Shown one piece after another: positions 23,160 through 33,719 of a stretch of 64,000 nucleotides of DNA. The position numbers and the translations under genes were made by a program. Source of the DNA: Telopea speciosissima (Eukaryota; Streptophyta; Magnoliopsida; Proteales; Proteaceae); contig NC_057916.1 of the NCBI RefSeq assembly GCF_018873765.1, positions 12,769,501 to 12,833,500 on the forward strand, given 5' to 3'. Under the pieces are notes generated by a model. The model was not told where the DNA came from. It saw nothing but the letters and a program-made list of their open reading frames with translations, and did no database searches. The number at the start of each line of letters is the position of its first letter. Positions within the stretch are counted from its first letter, which is position 1.

Positions 23160-24197
23160 TCAGTTCCTGGAACCTGTTCTCTGGTCCTCTGCCATTTGCG
23201 AAAACACTTTGGTCGCAAGCATGTTATCATCGAAGAAACGAGCATAGGGATGCTCCTTTGGAATGAGTCGTCGATACTTCTGGAACTGCTTCTCTGCCTC
23301 ATCTTTCTTCTGCAACAAAGTATAGATAATCCCCTGACAGAGATATGGCCGGAAATCCCTTGGCTCTTCCTTTACAAGCTCCTGATAAACCTTCAAAGCA
23401 TCCGTATAGTTACCCTCAATGACCTTAATCTGAGCAACCAGCAATTTGAAATCCCTGAAATCCTCCTTCCTCTTCTCCTTCTTACACTTCTCCATTGCAC
23501 TCTCGATCCTTTTCAAGACGTCTCCCAATTCACCCGACTCTGACTGGGATGCGGCCATTACTAGGCCATGGTATGCTTCAACACAAAGGGGATCCTTAGA
23601 GATAATCTCTTCGAACCCTAACTTGGCCAATTCGACATCTCCGCTGTAATTCTGAATATAGGCTTTCAATAGGGGCCATTCCCTCTCTGTGGGTTCAATT
23701 TCGACCAATCTATCAATCACTGAGGTAGCTTCCTGAAACTTGCGTCCTTTGATCTTAGCCTCCATGAGGGATCTGAGCGCCTTGACATCGTCGGGGTTGG
23801 ACTCCAAATACTCTTCGAGGGTTCTCTCTTTTTCTTCGTCATATTCAGATTCGGATGTGTCCTTGGTGGACTCAACGGTGGGTTGGGCGACGGGGACGGC
23901 AAATGAGGGCTTACTGAAGCGGTTGAAGAAGAGTGCGGTGGCAGCCAGAGCGATGCAAGTGGTTTTAACAAGAGAGGCGAGCGGTTTTATGACTTCAAGC
24001 GGAGGACTAGAATTACAGAGATCTTGTGGTTTCGAAGAGATAGGGGTAGTGAAGGCTCTGATACTGATTGACATTCTCAACTTTGAGGAGTTCCTGTGGG
24101 ACGAGAAGGAGGAAACAGGTCTCGTAAATGATGGACGGCGATGGAAAGAGACATGCAGAGGGTGTGGGTGTTGATGGACTTTCGCTAGAGACTCCAT
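23160..24197 (-). CDS. SG1: SLOW GREEN 1-like chloroplast TPR protein
   Basis: Single-exon gene of 345 aa. The first ~60 residues are rich in S, H, P and R with few acidic residues, typical of a chloroplast transit peptide. A hydrophobic segment (about 73-91) ends near FSKPSFAVPVA, which could be a second cleavage or membrane anchor. From about residue 124 the protein is helical with TPR-type repeats (for example EEYLESNPDDVKALRSL, VEIEPTEREWPLLKAY, SKDPLCVEAYHGLVMAA, VKEEPRDFRPYLCQGIIY). This architecture matches Arabidopsis SLOW GREEN 1, needed for chloroplast development and greening, where TPRs are thought to mediate protein-protein contacts. The start at 24197 was chosen because it gives the complete transit peptide. 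The frame is intact. A 16-bp retroposed micro-insertion lies about 185 bp upstream. The family is fairly sure; orthology is inferred. Confidence 0.85.
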   Translation of the reverse strand: MESLAKVHQHPHPLHVSFHRRPSFTRPVSSFSSHRNSSKLRMSISIRAFTTPISSKPQDLCNSSPPLEVIKPLASLVKTTCIALAATALFFNRFSKPSFAVPVAQPTVESTKDTSESEYDEEKERTLEEYLESNPDDVKALRSLMEAKIKGRKFQEATSVIDRLVEIEPTEREWPLLKAYIQNYSGDVELAKLGFEEIISKDPLCVEAYHGLVMAASQSESGELGDVLKRIESAMEKCKKEKRKEDFRDFKLLVAQIKVIEGNYTDALKVYQELVKEEPRDFRPYLCQGIIYTLLQKKDEAEKQFQKYRRLIPKEHPYARFFDDNMLATKVFSQMAEDQRTGSRN

Positions 24198-24380
24198 TTT
24201 TGGGGATTTCTTAAGCTTCGCTTTAATTTTGCTTCTGCGTCGCCTCTCAGAAGTCAGAAGTCAGAAGTCAGAAGTCAGAAACCCTACTCGATGGAAGGGA
24301 GGGAAACGAACTAAAACCAAAACCCTGCTCGAGTTGAGAACGATTTACGAGCAATTTGAGTTGCTGAGTCAGTTGTCTGT

Positions 24381-24396
24381 TTTTTTTTTTTTGGTA
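24381..24396 (-). mobile_element. LINE micro-insertion (16 bp) upstream of SG1
   Basis: The insert is TACC plus A12 on minus. It separates 15-bp direct repeats GAGTCAGTTGTCTGT (24366-24380) and GAGTCAGTTGTCGGT (24397-24411), 14/15 identical. It lies in the presumed promoter or 5' leader of the TPR gene. Confidence 0.7.
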
Positions 24397-24411
24397 GAGT
24401 CAGTTGTCGGT

Positions 24412-26614
24412 TGGATTCGTCGGCGTGCCTAATCTTAATCATCCATTACGATTATGAAACGAACGATTGGGATTTAATCCATACAGTGGGACCAGTTGTA
24501 GACTTGTAGTATGGGGATTAGGAACTGTAGTGTTTTATCGGATCTCTGTTTACTCATCAATGATCAAATTGAGTCAACCTTTGACCAACAGCATATGTAG
24601 CCAATCCACATTAAATAAAATAGATGGGAATCCGAATCTGAATCTAATGCATTGAGCTGTCCCCAGTCCCACTTGACAATACAAAATAGTCACCTGCGTC
24701 AATTGGGACGGTTCCGATATTCGGTACGGGTCTGTACTGGTATCAAAGGTGTCAATCTCAGTATTATTCCATTTAAGTTAACGGGGCCAAAGGGTGTCAA
24801 TTGAAACGATTCATGGAATTTGGTACGGGTGTGTATTGGCATTAATACCGGTACTAAAGGTGTCAATCTTAGTACTGCCCCATTTAGATAACGAGACCAG
24901 ACCGACCTAGGTCTGGTTACTAAATGGTTCTAAGCTTGAAGAAAAAAAGGAAAAGAACTTTAATGGTTTTATTAGTAATGTTGTGGATCTTTTTACTATT
25001 ATGAAATCTAAGGTATTTCTTACTTTTGAAAGCAACTTAGAATATGAAACTATGATGAAATTTCATGATTTTACTTCTTCAATGTCCTTAAGATCACATA
25101 TAAGCTTCTTAAAATGACGATTAAGAATTAATAAACACGAAATAAACAAGTCCATATACAATTTTTAGTGCTATGACTAATCAAATTTATAGAAATAGAC
25201 CTGAAGGTCTATCAACTGAAACCTTCATAAGAGAAAATGCCACTCAAATACATCAAACTTCAGCCACAAAACTTGAACACAAGAACATGAAATATACCAT
25301 TTGAAAGGTTATTAATAGTTCTGATTCCATCCAGTACCTAATCGGTATTTCTGTACTGGTACCATTGGGAATCCCATCCCATCCCATTTAGTATTCGGTA
25401 CCACAATCAAATCTCAATACCGTCCCGTTTATTAATGGGACTGTTCGGTACTGGGTTTTAGTGGGATGGTTCTGATCCCAAATTGACACACTTGACCTAC
25501 CATACACATAAATACTTTCCAATTATATATCCTTTGGCTTTTGTTTGGTTATAATAATGTTAGGGATAAATAAGAATCTCATGGAACTTGTTATTTGTTA
25601 ATCCTCTCTTATATTGTTTGGGAAAAAAATCTCTACTTAGTGAAATGACACCTCTGCTCCTTAAGTAGATACCCAAGCGTGTTTCTCCATTGACCCAGAC
25701 ACTTGTGTAGAGACTATTTGACCAAGTAGAGATCCCATACCTGTTTGTTATTAGAAAAGCAAGGTGTAGGTAACAGAAAGTGAAACCAAAACCCATTAGT
25801 AATCGGATTCGGGTAATCAATATTCTTATCGGTTTCGATTATATGGCTGTTATAAGTTTTCAGTTTCATTTGTAAGTCACTTTCAATTAAACGGTTCTTG
25901 GACAGTTCAGCCAAAGATCAGGCCCAGCCTTCAGCCAAAAAATAACCCATAATTGTAAGCCCAATTGGGAACTTACGTTTGAATAGAGAAAAGCCCACTA
26001 AAAAAAGTCTCATGTTGGATTGAAGCATGATTTTTGCCTTTTCTTAAAAATAATTTTAAGTTAGGACATGAGATCACTTTTTGATTGTGTAGCGCTGCAT
26101 CAGCATGGGAGCCAATATGAATGTGTACAAGGACATCAATATAGTATAATTTTTTAATTCATAGGGGGCAAGGGTGGTACTTTTGCACACTCCTGGCTTA
26201 GGAGCCACGTGACCAGGTGGCGTTCTTTTTCCCTTAAAGTTATTATAGGAAAAGGTTCTCTAAGCCGTTGGAGTAAGCTAGCACCTCTCTCTCTCACACA
26301 TATCAAATGACTCTCTGCCCTCTTATGGTTGATATCATTGTGTCGCAACCCATTGTTGCACTCCCCTATGGTGCTTGCTCAGAGAATCCTCTCCCTTAAA
26401 TTTAAATAATTTATATGATTTAAAACCAATCGATTTGTAATTGTTTTATTTATGTTTAAACGATTTATTGATTCAAAACCAAATCGAATATTATTCATTT
26501 TAAAATTTTAAAACCAAAACGAAACCAATTATTAATAAATATAGTGTTTCCAATTTAAACGGTTTGGTACAATTTCGGTTGAAAACTCATGCCCTTAGGT
26601 CTATAGTGAATTGT
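24412..26614. other. Intergenic DNA with GGTACGG/GGTATC repeats and a MITE-like block
   Basis: About 24710-24890 and 25320-25490 are rich in GGTACGGGT and GGTACTGG words and resemble each other in inverted orientation. About 26240-26395 has inverted ends (GGTTCTCTAAGCC and GAGAATCCTCTCCC) of the MITE family seen at 62.6 kb. No genes were found. Confidence 0.45.
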
Positions 26615-26624
26615 GTGTTTGGAC

Positions 26625-26810
26625 GGATCGTTATCCTCTGCTGTCCGCTGCCCGAACAGCACCTGCTGTCCCCTTACATGGGGGCGAAATGACGACTTAA
26701 CCTCCCTGCCCGAACACACTGCCCGAGGGAGGTTAAGTCATCATTTCGCGCCCCATGTGAGGGGACAACACTGTACTGTTCGGGCAGCGAACAACAGAAG
26801 ATAAAAATTC
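26625..26810 (+). mobile_element. Foldback element with 10-bp target duplication
   Basis: A 186-bp near-palindrome: the left arm (GATCGTTATCCTCTGCTG, CTGCCCGAACAG, GACTTAACCTCCC) recurs in reverse in the right arm with few mismatches. It is flanked by perfect 10-bp direct repeats GTGTTTGGAC (26615-26624 and 26811-26820). The duplication length fits Mutator-like elements. The ends resemble those of the foldback at 60.5 kb. Confidence 0.8.
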
Positions 26811-26820
26811 GTGTTTGGAC

Positions 26821-27754
26821 AGTCGAATTAGCTTTATTTGCCCCATTTTGAAAGAACATAACCCGAAATGCATTAAAAAGAAAGTTTGAATATCTGAAAC
26901 AGAAAGGGAGCCAATCCGATGTCACCCTGGCCAGAGTTGTCCAATCAGCACGGGCTTTAAACGACATGTTTAATCCAAATTTATGGGCCGAAACAGAAAG
27001 GGTCCAGTTTGGGGCTTTAGACTAGCCCAGTCAAACAGTGTTAGGTTAAGAGCCCAACAATTTTTTGGGTCGCAACCCAATCGTAAATTTAACATAAGAA
27101 GCTAAAAATGATTTGTTTCCATCCTCTTTCAGCCACTCAAGAGTGCAATACAAGTTTAGGAAAAAGATCCCCATGCGGACAGTGTGAGGACATTTTCCCA
27201 CATCTTGATCATGTGGGCCATGCATAACTCACTATTTCATCCTTAATCATGTAGGCTTTCTGTTGATGAAACCTTTTCCTGTGTTGTGATTGGTTTGATG
27301 TGGAAGATTTAGCCTACACTGCCAATGTGGAAACCCTCTTCCAATCCAATCCGATTCAGGACGATCCAGATTGGTATCTGATCAGGATCGGCCGAGACTG
27401 ATCTAGATTGGTATCAGATCAAGATTGGCTGAGATCGATCCTGATACCGATTACTAAACTATGGTCTGGAATCTGGATTGGATTATTGAAAATGATTTTT
27501 CCAAACGTCATGGTAATGCTCTAATCCAGGTCTAATCAAAATCATCCAAAATCGATCCAGATTTCGATTCTAGGTTTTTAAACCGTGTCTTTGGTGGTGA
27601 ATTTTTTTTTTTCACTTCTTCCAAACACACAGTTATGATCTTTAGGCTATGTTTGGAAGCCAATAAAAACAAATAAAAGAAAAAATATAATAAGACAAAA
27701 ACTATGATGACATAATGATTGATTTATGTGTCTGTCTCTCTCTCTCTCCTCCAA
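26821..27754. other. Intergenic DNA with GATCGG-rich repeats
   Basis: About 27340-27600 is dense in GATCGG/GGTATCAGATC words and ends near TTTTTAAACCGTG. Similar blocks occur at 29.4, 34.5 and 55.9 kb. No gene. Confidence 0.45.
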
Positions 27755-27910
27755 TTTTTAGCTAATACTCACAGCTACGGGATCAGGTGAGAGTCATAAT
27801 GTAACCAATCTTAACCCCACTTTCACAAAGAAACTGTTTCAGGACTTGAACCCATCACCACTTGATCAAAATAAAACAATCTTACCATTGCACCAAGACC
27901 CACACCCTTC
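27755..27910 (-). repeat. tRNA-derived SINE
   Basis: On minus it reads GGTCTTGGTGCAATGGTAAG (pol III A box), then GGGTTCAAGTCCTG (B box) about 40 bases later, then AACAGTTTCTTTGTGAAA and GGGGTTAAGATTGG...ACATTATGACTCTCACCTGATCCC. This order matches the widespread angiosperm SINE whose body follows the B box with GAAACAGCCTCTTTG and GTAAGGCTGCGTACATTATGACCC. The boundaries are approximate. Confidence 0.75.
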
Positions 27911-30900
27911 TCAAGCTAAAACATGAGGAAGGAATAATACAGGATAGATGGGAATCCAGCAAACTCTTTATGGACCGTAACTCGAAATCTGTCTCCACCC
28001 ATGAAGGTGATACCCCCTTAGCCAATGAATAATCTGAAACTAAAGGTAGGGTGAGAAGGAGAACGTGCTTACCAAGTGATGTGACATGGGTTTTTGCCTT
28101 CTCTATCAGATGGATTCAGATCCGACTCCAAAAGAGAGAGAGAGAGAGACTTGTCCCATGCATATGTAATATTGGGACGTGAGGAAAAGTGAAAAGGCTT
28201 GTTTGCTTTGGTGCGATAAGACTCGAATAGGACTTGCAAAGGAACCAGGGTCACAGATTACTACTTGAAAGTTGGAAGCTAGAACACATATGATCCATAC
28301 ATCTGTTCTGAAGCATTCCAATATCAAACATCCTGAGATCTTACAGCTACAGTAGAATATTCATAAGAATTAAAAAATTTAAAGTGTGTGTACCTTCACC
28401 TGTTTCTTGGTTAATTTGTTTCATATTGAAAATTTTACAGGTTCAGAGCATTTATAGTTAGGGAGAGAGATGGATGCACAACCTCTATATATAGACATCA
28501 TACACAATGGATTCACACATTAAACGAGGAGAGAGAAAGAGAGAGAGAGAGAGATGTAAGGAGGGCGTGTATTTGGCGTTCATATGCCGGCCTTTTATCC
28601 TTTATAATTATAGCGTAGTATTGTCATTTTGCATGCATAGTTAAGGAAAAATCTCTTTGAGCTGCAGGCGTGGGCTACACCAGTAGCTATTGTGTCTATC
28701 AATCTCTCTTCTCTCTTTTCCATCCTCCTATCGATGAACCTATGAAGGCTGGCGCCTCCTAATTTGTATGCCCTCCTATGTCGCTTGTTCAAAGAATCCT
28801 CCCCTATGTATACCAATAATTGTTTCTGAATTCATCTGTATCATTGGTTTCTAGTATTTATTGGAAATAATCTCACATTGGAAAACTTTGGGGCATTCGA
28901 TGACTTCATGTACCATTTGACCTCTCCATCCAATAGCTTAAATTTTTTGAAATAGAACCAATTATTTAATCAATGCTGCAATTCAGATTCCTAAATAGGG
29001 CACTTTCCAGGTTGAAAATTTCAAAATATATGTGTAAGCATACAAATAATCAAATATTATTTTTAACTACCCAAATACTCAAATATCCACTTATAAGCAT
29101 TCAAACCAAATTCCTACCAAATACTTAAAAAAGAGATCTCCATTCTTAAGTATACAAATAAATCCAAAAGTCCAAAATTCTAATCACGAGTACCAAATCA
29201 AAATCCCAAAACATTCAAATAAGCCTTATAAATTACCTATATATGCTTTTTAAATGGCCCTCGTGAAGTCGTGATTTCAGTTCCGATTGGTTCTTTATTA
29301 GTCTTTCAATTTTGAAACCATTCAGAAAAGCATCCCTAAACGTTCCATTCCGACTATTAATTGGTTCTAAATTTAGAACGAAAAAATCCGATCCTGATCA
29401 GATTAGAATCAGCCATAATTAAAAACAGAAATATGATCTCACCAATTTCGATCCGGATCGGATTAGAATCAGCCATAATTAATCAAAATCCACTAAGAAT
29501 AGACTCAAATCGACTTATTTAGATCCAGATCGGCTCGAATCGACTTATTTGGATCCATTTTTTCAAACCTTGTGAAAAATAGATGCTCTCCTATGAGAAT
29601 CTCTCTTGGCATATATGAAAAAAAATAACCCTAAAAGACGGCGTGACCCTTGCGTTAACCTATGAAAGACGGAAATTCGTCCCCAGCCAGCAACCATTGC
29701 CTTTTAAAGAATCTTCTCTCAGACATATATACAAACACATACGGGCATCCAGCGTGGAGAGAAGAACAGTCCAAGGCGTAGACATTGGAAAATGAAAACC
29801 AATTCTTCACTACCACACAAAGCCTAACACCTTGTCGAGTCAAATTACTCTTTCAAAACCAAGCTATAGAAAGAGGACAAAGAGAAAGACTGAGACAGAA
29901 CAGTATACGTAAGAGTCAGAAGAGTATACGTAAGAGTTAGGCAAAAGAAGGGGGAGATTGCGACAGCTCTGGGGGTTTAGACCGTTTAGTTAGCAAGAGA
30001 GCGCACAGATGATCATGTATATATATAAGACCTCTCATCAGCTCTCTCTCTCACTTCCATGGGCTTCTGCATTTATTACTTCCCTCGCTTCTTATTTTGT
30101 TGGTTTTTACGATAACTAACTATCAACAACCAATCAACGAGTAGCACGATCGCAGAGACAGCTGACGCTGAAGGGGTTAAGGCTTTGACACGTTGCCGCC
30201 ACATGTTGTCAACGTGTCAGCACACTTAAAATCACGCTTCCCAACTACTCCTCCAGCCCAGTCCTCCTGGCTTTGTTTGCCCTTTTAATTATTGAGAACT
30301 ACTTCTGATGAACACTCCTTTAAATTGATTGGGACCATAGTTTACCCCTCGAGCGGAAGGAAACACGGATCCGGCTCCTTTCCAGTGCATTTGTGCGCTG
30401 CACGGTGTGATATGCGGTTGGGGAGTTCCGATTCATACGGTAGCACACATTTTGACATGTTAGCATGTGGATTGAGGTCTCTCCAGTCGCACGATATGCA
30501 CTGTACATTGTAGTGTGCGGGAGAAGAGCCCAATCTAAGAAACACCCAATAATTGACCATTTTCAAAGGAGAGAGAGGGGAATGCTAGCATAAGGCAGAG
30601 TCGCAGAGATCACTGTGTGGTCGCATAGCTCCTACACTAGTGTGAGACTAATGAGAGCGTGGGTAGAGGCATATTCATGGTTGGAATTTTGATTTTGCAT
30701 AGGCGAAGTGGTAATTTTGTGCATTCGTGTTTGAGTGCAAGGCTATGCGATCAAGTAGAGTTCTTTTTCTCTTAAATTAAATAAAGAGAAAGAATGTTGC
30801 CAAACTATGAAGCGTACCCTAGTGCCTCCCCCTCTCTCTCTCTCTCTCTCTCCTAACATGACATATCTACCCCTTAACGTGGGAGGAGAGAGAGAGAAAG

Positions 30901-31278
30901 AAGGAGGCACTAGTGAATGCTATAGACAGATAGGGAACTCAATCTAATTAATCATTAGGAAAGAGATCACTACCTGAGCCTCTGGAGCTTGCAACGAGCT
31001 CTCACTAATGGGATCGCGTGTATAAGCATTGACCCTAGAAAGGATTTTTGATTTTTCATGAAAGTAACATGATACTTTTGCACGTTTCTGTGTCTAGACT
31101 TAGGAGTCACGTACATGAGTATAGCGGCTATGTAGCATTTTTTCCCCCTTAATTATTATATGGGAATGGGCCATTCGGCACCATAATTCTGGCAATTGAA
31201 GGGTCTCTATTACAAATCTTAAAATGGGAGGGGGGATTTTATAAGAGATAGAGAGAGAGGCCCCCAATTATGTGTTTT
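27911..31278. other. Intergenic DNA with MITE-like blocks and GA/CT microsatellites
   Basis: No gene was recognised. MITE-like blocks lie at about 28640-28800 and 30585-30780. A hairpin at about 30823-30915 pairs GTGCCTCCCCCTCTC with GAGAAAGAAGGAGGCAC around a CT-run. GGATCGGATTAGAATC is repeated at 29395-29470. Confidence 0.45.
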
Positions 31279-31287
31279 TTGGTAAAA
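31279..31287 (-). mobile_element. LINE micro-insertion (9 bp)
   Basis: Only TTGGTAAAA (TTTTACCAA on minus) lies between 16-bp direct repeats CCCAATTATGTGTTTT (31263-31278) and CCCAATTTTGTGTTTT (31288-31303), 15/16 identical. One of the smallest of the set. Confidence 0.6.
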
Positions 31288-31439
31288 CCCAATTTTGTGT
31301 TTTGGCGTGCCAATAAATCCTGCACATGGATGGCATGCAAATCCTTTTCTTTTATTATATTGCATATATTTTAGTTGGAAAGATTCCTTTTGAATAAATT
31401 CATAGGAAAAAAGAATCTTCCTCGATTCCTTTTTCGATT

Positions 31440-31976
31440 TTTTTGTTTGTCTGTTTGCAGGTGTTGCTGATCAGGTGCTGGTGGCATTAAGCTTATCGTC
31501 GACTTAGAAATTTTAGCTACTGTTCAACCTTCACCATACCTCTCCTGTTGTTGAACGAATCTCCACTCGCCGATCCAACAGATCCTTGCAGATCTGTTCG
31601 AAAGTAGGCTGTGGCAACATTTCCGATGGTTTTTTAACTGTCTATCAAAGCTCCACTCGTCGATCCAGTAGAACTTTGTCTCTCTAGCAAGTCTGTTTGA
31701 AAGTAGACTGTGGCAGCGTAGCGACATACATGGGAAGTCTGGTGTTTTTGGTCTGTTCGGCACATATGGGCCCCCCTCTATTGGCACGTATGTGCATGCG
31801 CTTATCTTTGGCATGTGAGACCGGGTCAATTTCCACTCCTTAGTTTGGAATACCGTATATCCATACCTTGTATTTATCATGCTCTCTATCTATCTTATGT
31901 ATTTTTTTTACCTTTGTTTGGTGTTGGGCACGCATGAATGAATAGCCTCATTTTCTACCCAAAAAAAAAAAAAAAA
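31440..31976 (+). mobile_element. LINE-like 3' end with poly(A) tail
   Basis: The segment ends GAATAGCCTCATTTTCTACCC directly followed by A16, the terminus shared by the TACC-type micro-insertions. Upstream, two diverged copies of a ~70-bp unit (31553-31620 and 31646-31716; shared CTCCACTCGYCGATCCA and GAAAGTAG.CTGTGGCA) stand in tandem. No RT or endonuclease is present. The 5' limit and target duplication were not found. Confidence 0.5.
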
Positions 31977-32149
31977 GGGAGACAGGCAAAATGACCGTCC
32001 TAACCCTATTAAAGGCGAAAATATTGCATAGACCGATGCTTCCATGCACACTCTTATTGTTCTCCGTACGGCCATAAGAGACTATGCTCTCGGATAGAGA
32101 ATGTCTTCCAAAATTTATATGATATTCATTATTTTAGTTGAAAGAAAAG

Positions 32150-32322
32150 AATGCTACCTGGTTGTAGGCAAGGCGTGGCGACTATGCCTAGACACAAAAA
32201 GCACCTTGGGCACAAGGAGATTACTGCCTTACCCGCATGTTAAAGCAGTCCAAGTACGTACCCAAGGCATTTTTAGTGCCTAGACGTGGTCGTCTCGCCT
32301 TACGCACGACGGGGTAGCATTT
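32150..32322 (+). mobile_element. MITE-like inverted-repeat element
   Basis: The ends AATGCTACC and GGTAGCATT are inverse. Further in, AAGGCGTGGCGAC pairs with GTCGTCTCGCCTTAC. The core is rich in GCCTAGAC/CCAAGGC words. No target duplication was clear. Confidence 0.5.
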
Positions 32323-32383
32323 TACTCTTTTATTTGTTAAGAGATGTACATACCCATGCCATAATTGATACATACCTATTACC

Positions 32384-32391
32384 CCCAAAAA
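32384..32391 (+). mobile_element. LINE micro-insertion (8 bp)
   Basis: CCCAAAAA separates direct repeats of about 23 bp (starting ATAATTGATACATACC, 32361-32383 and 32392-32414, one mismatch). Slippage at the C/A run could change the exact insert size. A simple tandem duplication is an alternative reading. Confidence 0.5.
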
Positions 32392-32450
32392 ATAATTGAT
32401 ACATACCAATTACCAGTATCAAAAAAGAGAGGTAACTTATATGTCATTAT

Positions 32451-32479
32451 CTTACCCAAAAAAAAAAAAAAAAAAAAAG
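32451..32479 (+). mobile_element. LINE micro-insertion (29 bp)
   Basis: CTTACCC plus a long A-run separates ACTTATATGTCATTAT (32435-32450) from ACTTATCTGTCATTAT (32480-32495), 15/16 identical. Confidence 0.7.
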
Positions 32480-32989
32480 ACTTATCTGTCATTATAAAAG
32501 TAATGCTGTCTCTGACCCAACATAGAAGCAGGTGAAATTACCGTCCGGAGTCCTAAACCAAGGTGAGATTGGAGGAGTGAGATAATACTCAGAAACTGAG
32601 AAGAAAACCATCGATGGATCAGTCACCGTTCCCTTCCCGCCGGAGAAAGAAAGCTACACACGATACGACGATATGTGTTTGACTTCTTTTTCTTACATCT
32701 ACGTCTCATCTGACTGCGGTGGGGTCTCTCTCTCTCACTCGAATATGGGGACCGATAGAGAGCGCGCGAGAGCTTAGAGAGTTTTAATCTTTAATGCAAA
32801 TACCAAATATGTAATTAATAATTCTAATCCAATGTTAAGAAAGTAATAACATGGGGATTAATTACAAACTGTACAATGGAAATAGCACTAATGAGTAAAG
32901 TTAAAGAGCGATCTGTGTTAAATTATGGTGGATATTACGGAACAAGCCACCGTCGACACTGATCACTACTTACCCCATCTTCTTCGAAT

Positions 32990-33028
<39 letters not shown>

Positions 33029-33080
33029 AAGAGATAGATTTGATATCGTTTTCTGTTTGGATTGCAAAGTAGGGATTCTC

Positions 33081-33719
33081 TTAGTTGTCGGAATCTCTGG
33101 CGGCGGACGAATCGGAAAGTATCTTGTGGATCTTTTGGCTGCTTGCCTCCTCTCCCGAAATCCCTTCTCCTCTGCTTCTCGCGTATTCCTCGAAGAAATC
33201 CTTATTCTCCTTCTCCAGTTCCTTCCATACTATCCTCACACAATCACAATCGAATCAGAAAATAATATTAATCGAACCATTTCCATAACTATAAATGTTA
33301 GCTAGCTCACAATCAGGCAGGCAGAGACAACAGAAGATACTTAAATTAATTAATTACCAGTGGAAGTGATGACTGGTTTTATGTTTGCATGCTTAGAGAG
33401 AGCTTCCATGCACTCTTCTTTACTCATGTGGAAGATTATACACTTCTCAATCAAGTGTTGCACCTGCAATATATATTTATATCATCCATATATCCAAATC
33501 CAAATCAGTTTATAAATATTTATGATCTCTCGATATGTAATAGACACTAATAAAAATAAAATAAAATATATATATATATATAGATTAATGATGATTAATT
33601 ATAACATGAAGCCTCTACAAAGATCAAGATCAAGAGGAAAGAGGTAGAGCAGAAATCAATCGATCTTAACGAGGGAGAGTTACCATGCGGATATATGAAG
33701 CAGAGGATGAGTCTCCCAT
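33081..33719 (-). CDS. Plant-specific small protein, TIGR01589 type, 3 exons
   Basis: Reconstructed from splice sites; no single open frame shows it. Exon 1 is 33684-33719 (12 codons, MGDSSSASYIRM, donor GTAACT). Exon 2 is 33358-33463 (acceptor TTGCAG; VQHLIEKCIIFHMSKEEC and ALSKHANIKPVITST; donor GTAATT). Exon 3 is 33081-33229 (acceptor GGATAG; VWKELEKENKDFFEEYARS..., ending DSDN and stop). The phases join cleanly to 96 aa. The core VQ-L-IEKC...M-K-E-C--L--HA-I-P--T--VW-ELEKEN--FF--Y is the plant-specific domain TIGR01589, found in small proteins of unknown biochemical function. Length and exon structure are normal for the family. The tail after residue 65 is low-complexity and less conserved. 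No molecular function can be assigned. Confidence 0.85.

Larger units (their letters stand above)
31977..33080. other. Intergenic DNA 3' of the TIGR01589 gene
   Basis: Contains a MITE (32150-32322), two micro-insertions and a (GAAA)n microsatellite (about 32990-33020). About 32840-33080 would be downstream of the minus-strand gene. Confidence 0.5.

Noticed and set aside
32925-33305. 126-aa plus-strand frame
   Set aside because: Antisense to exon 3 of the TIGR01589 gene and running through a GAAA microsatellite.
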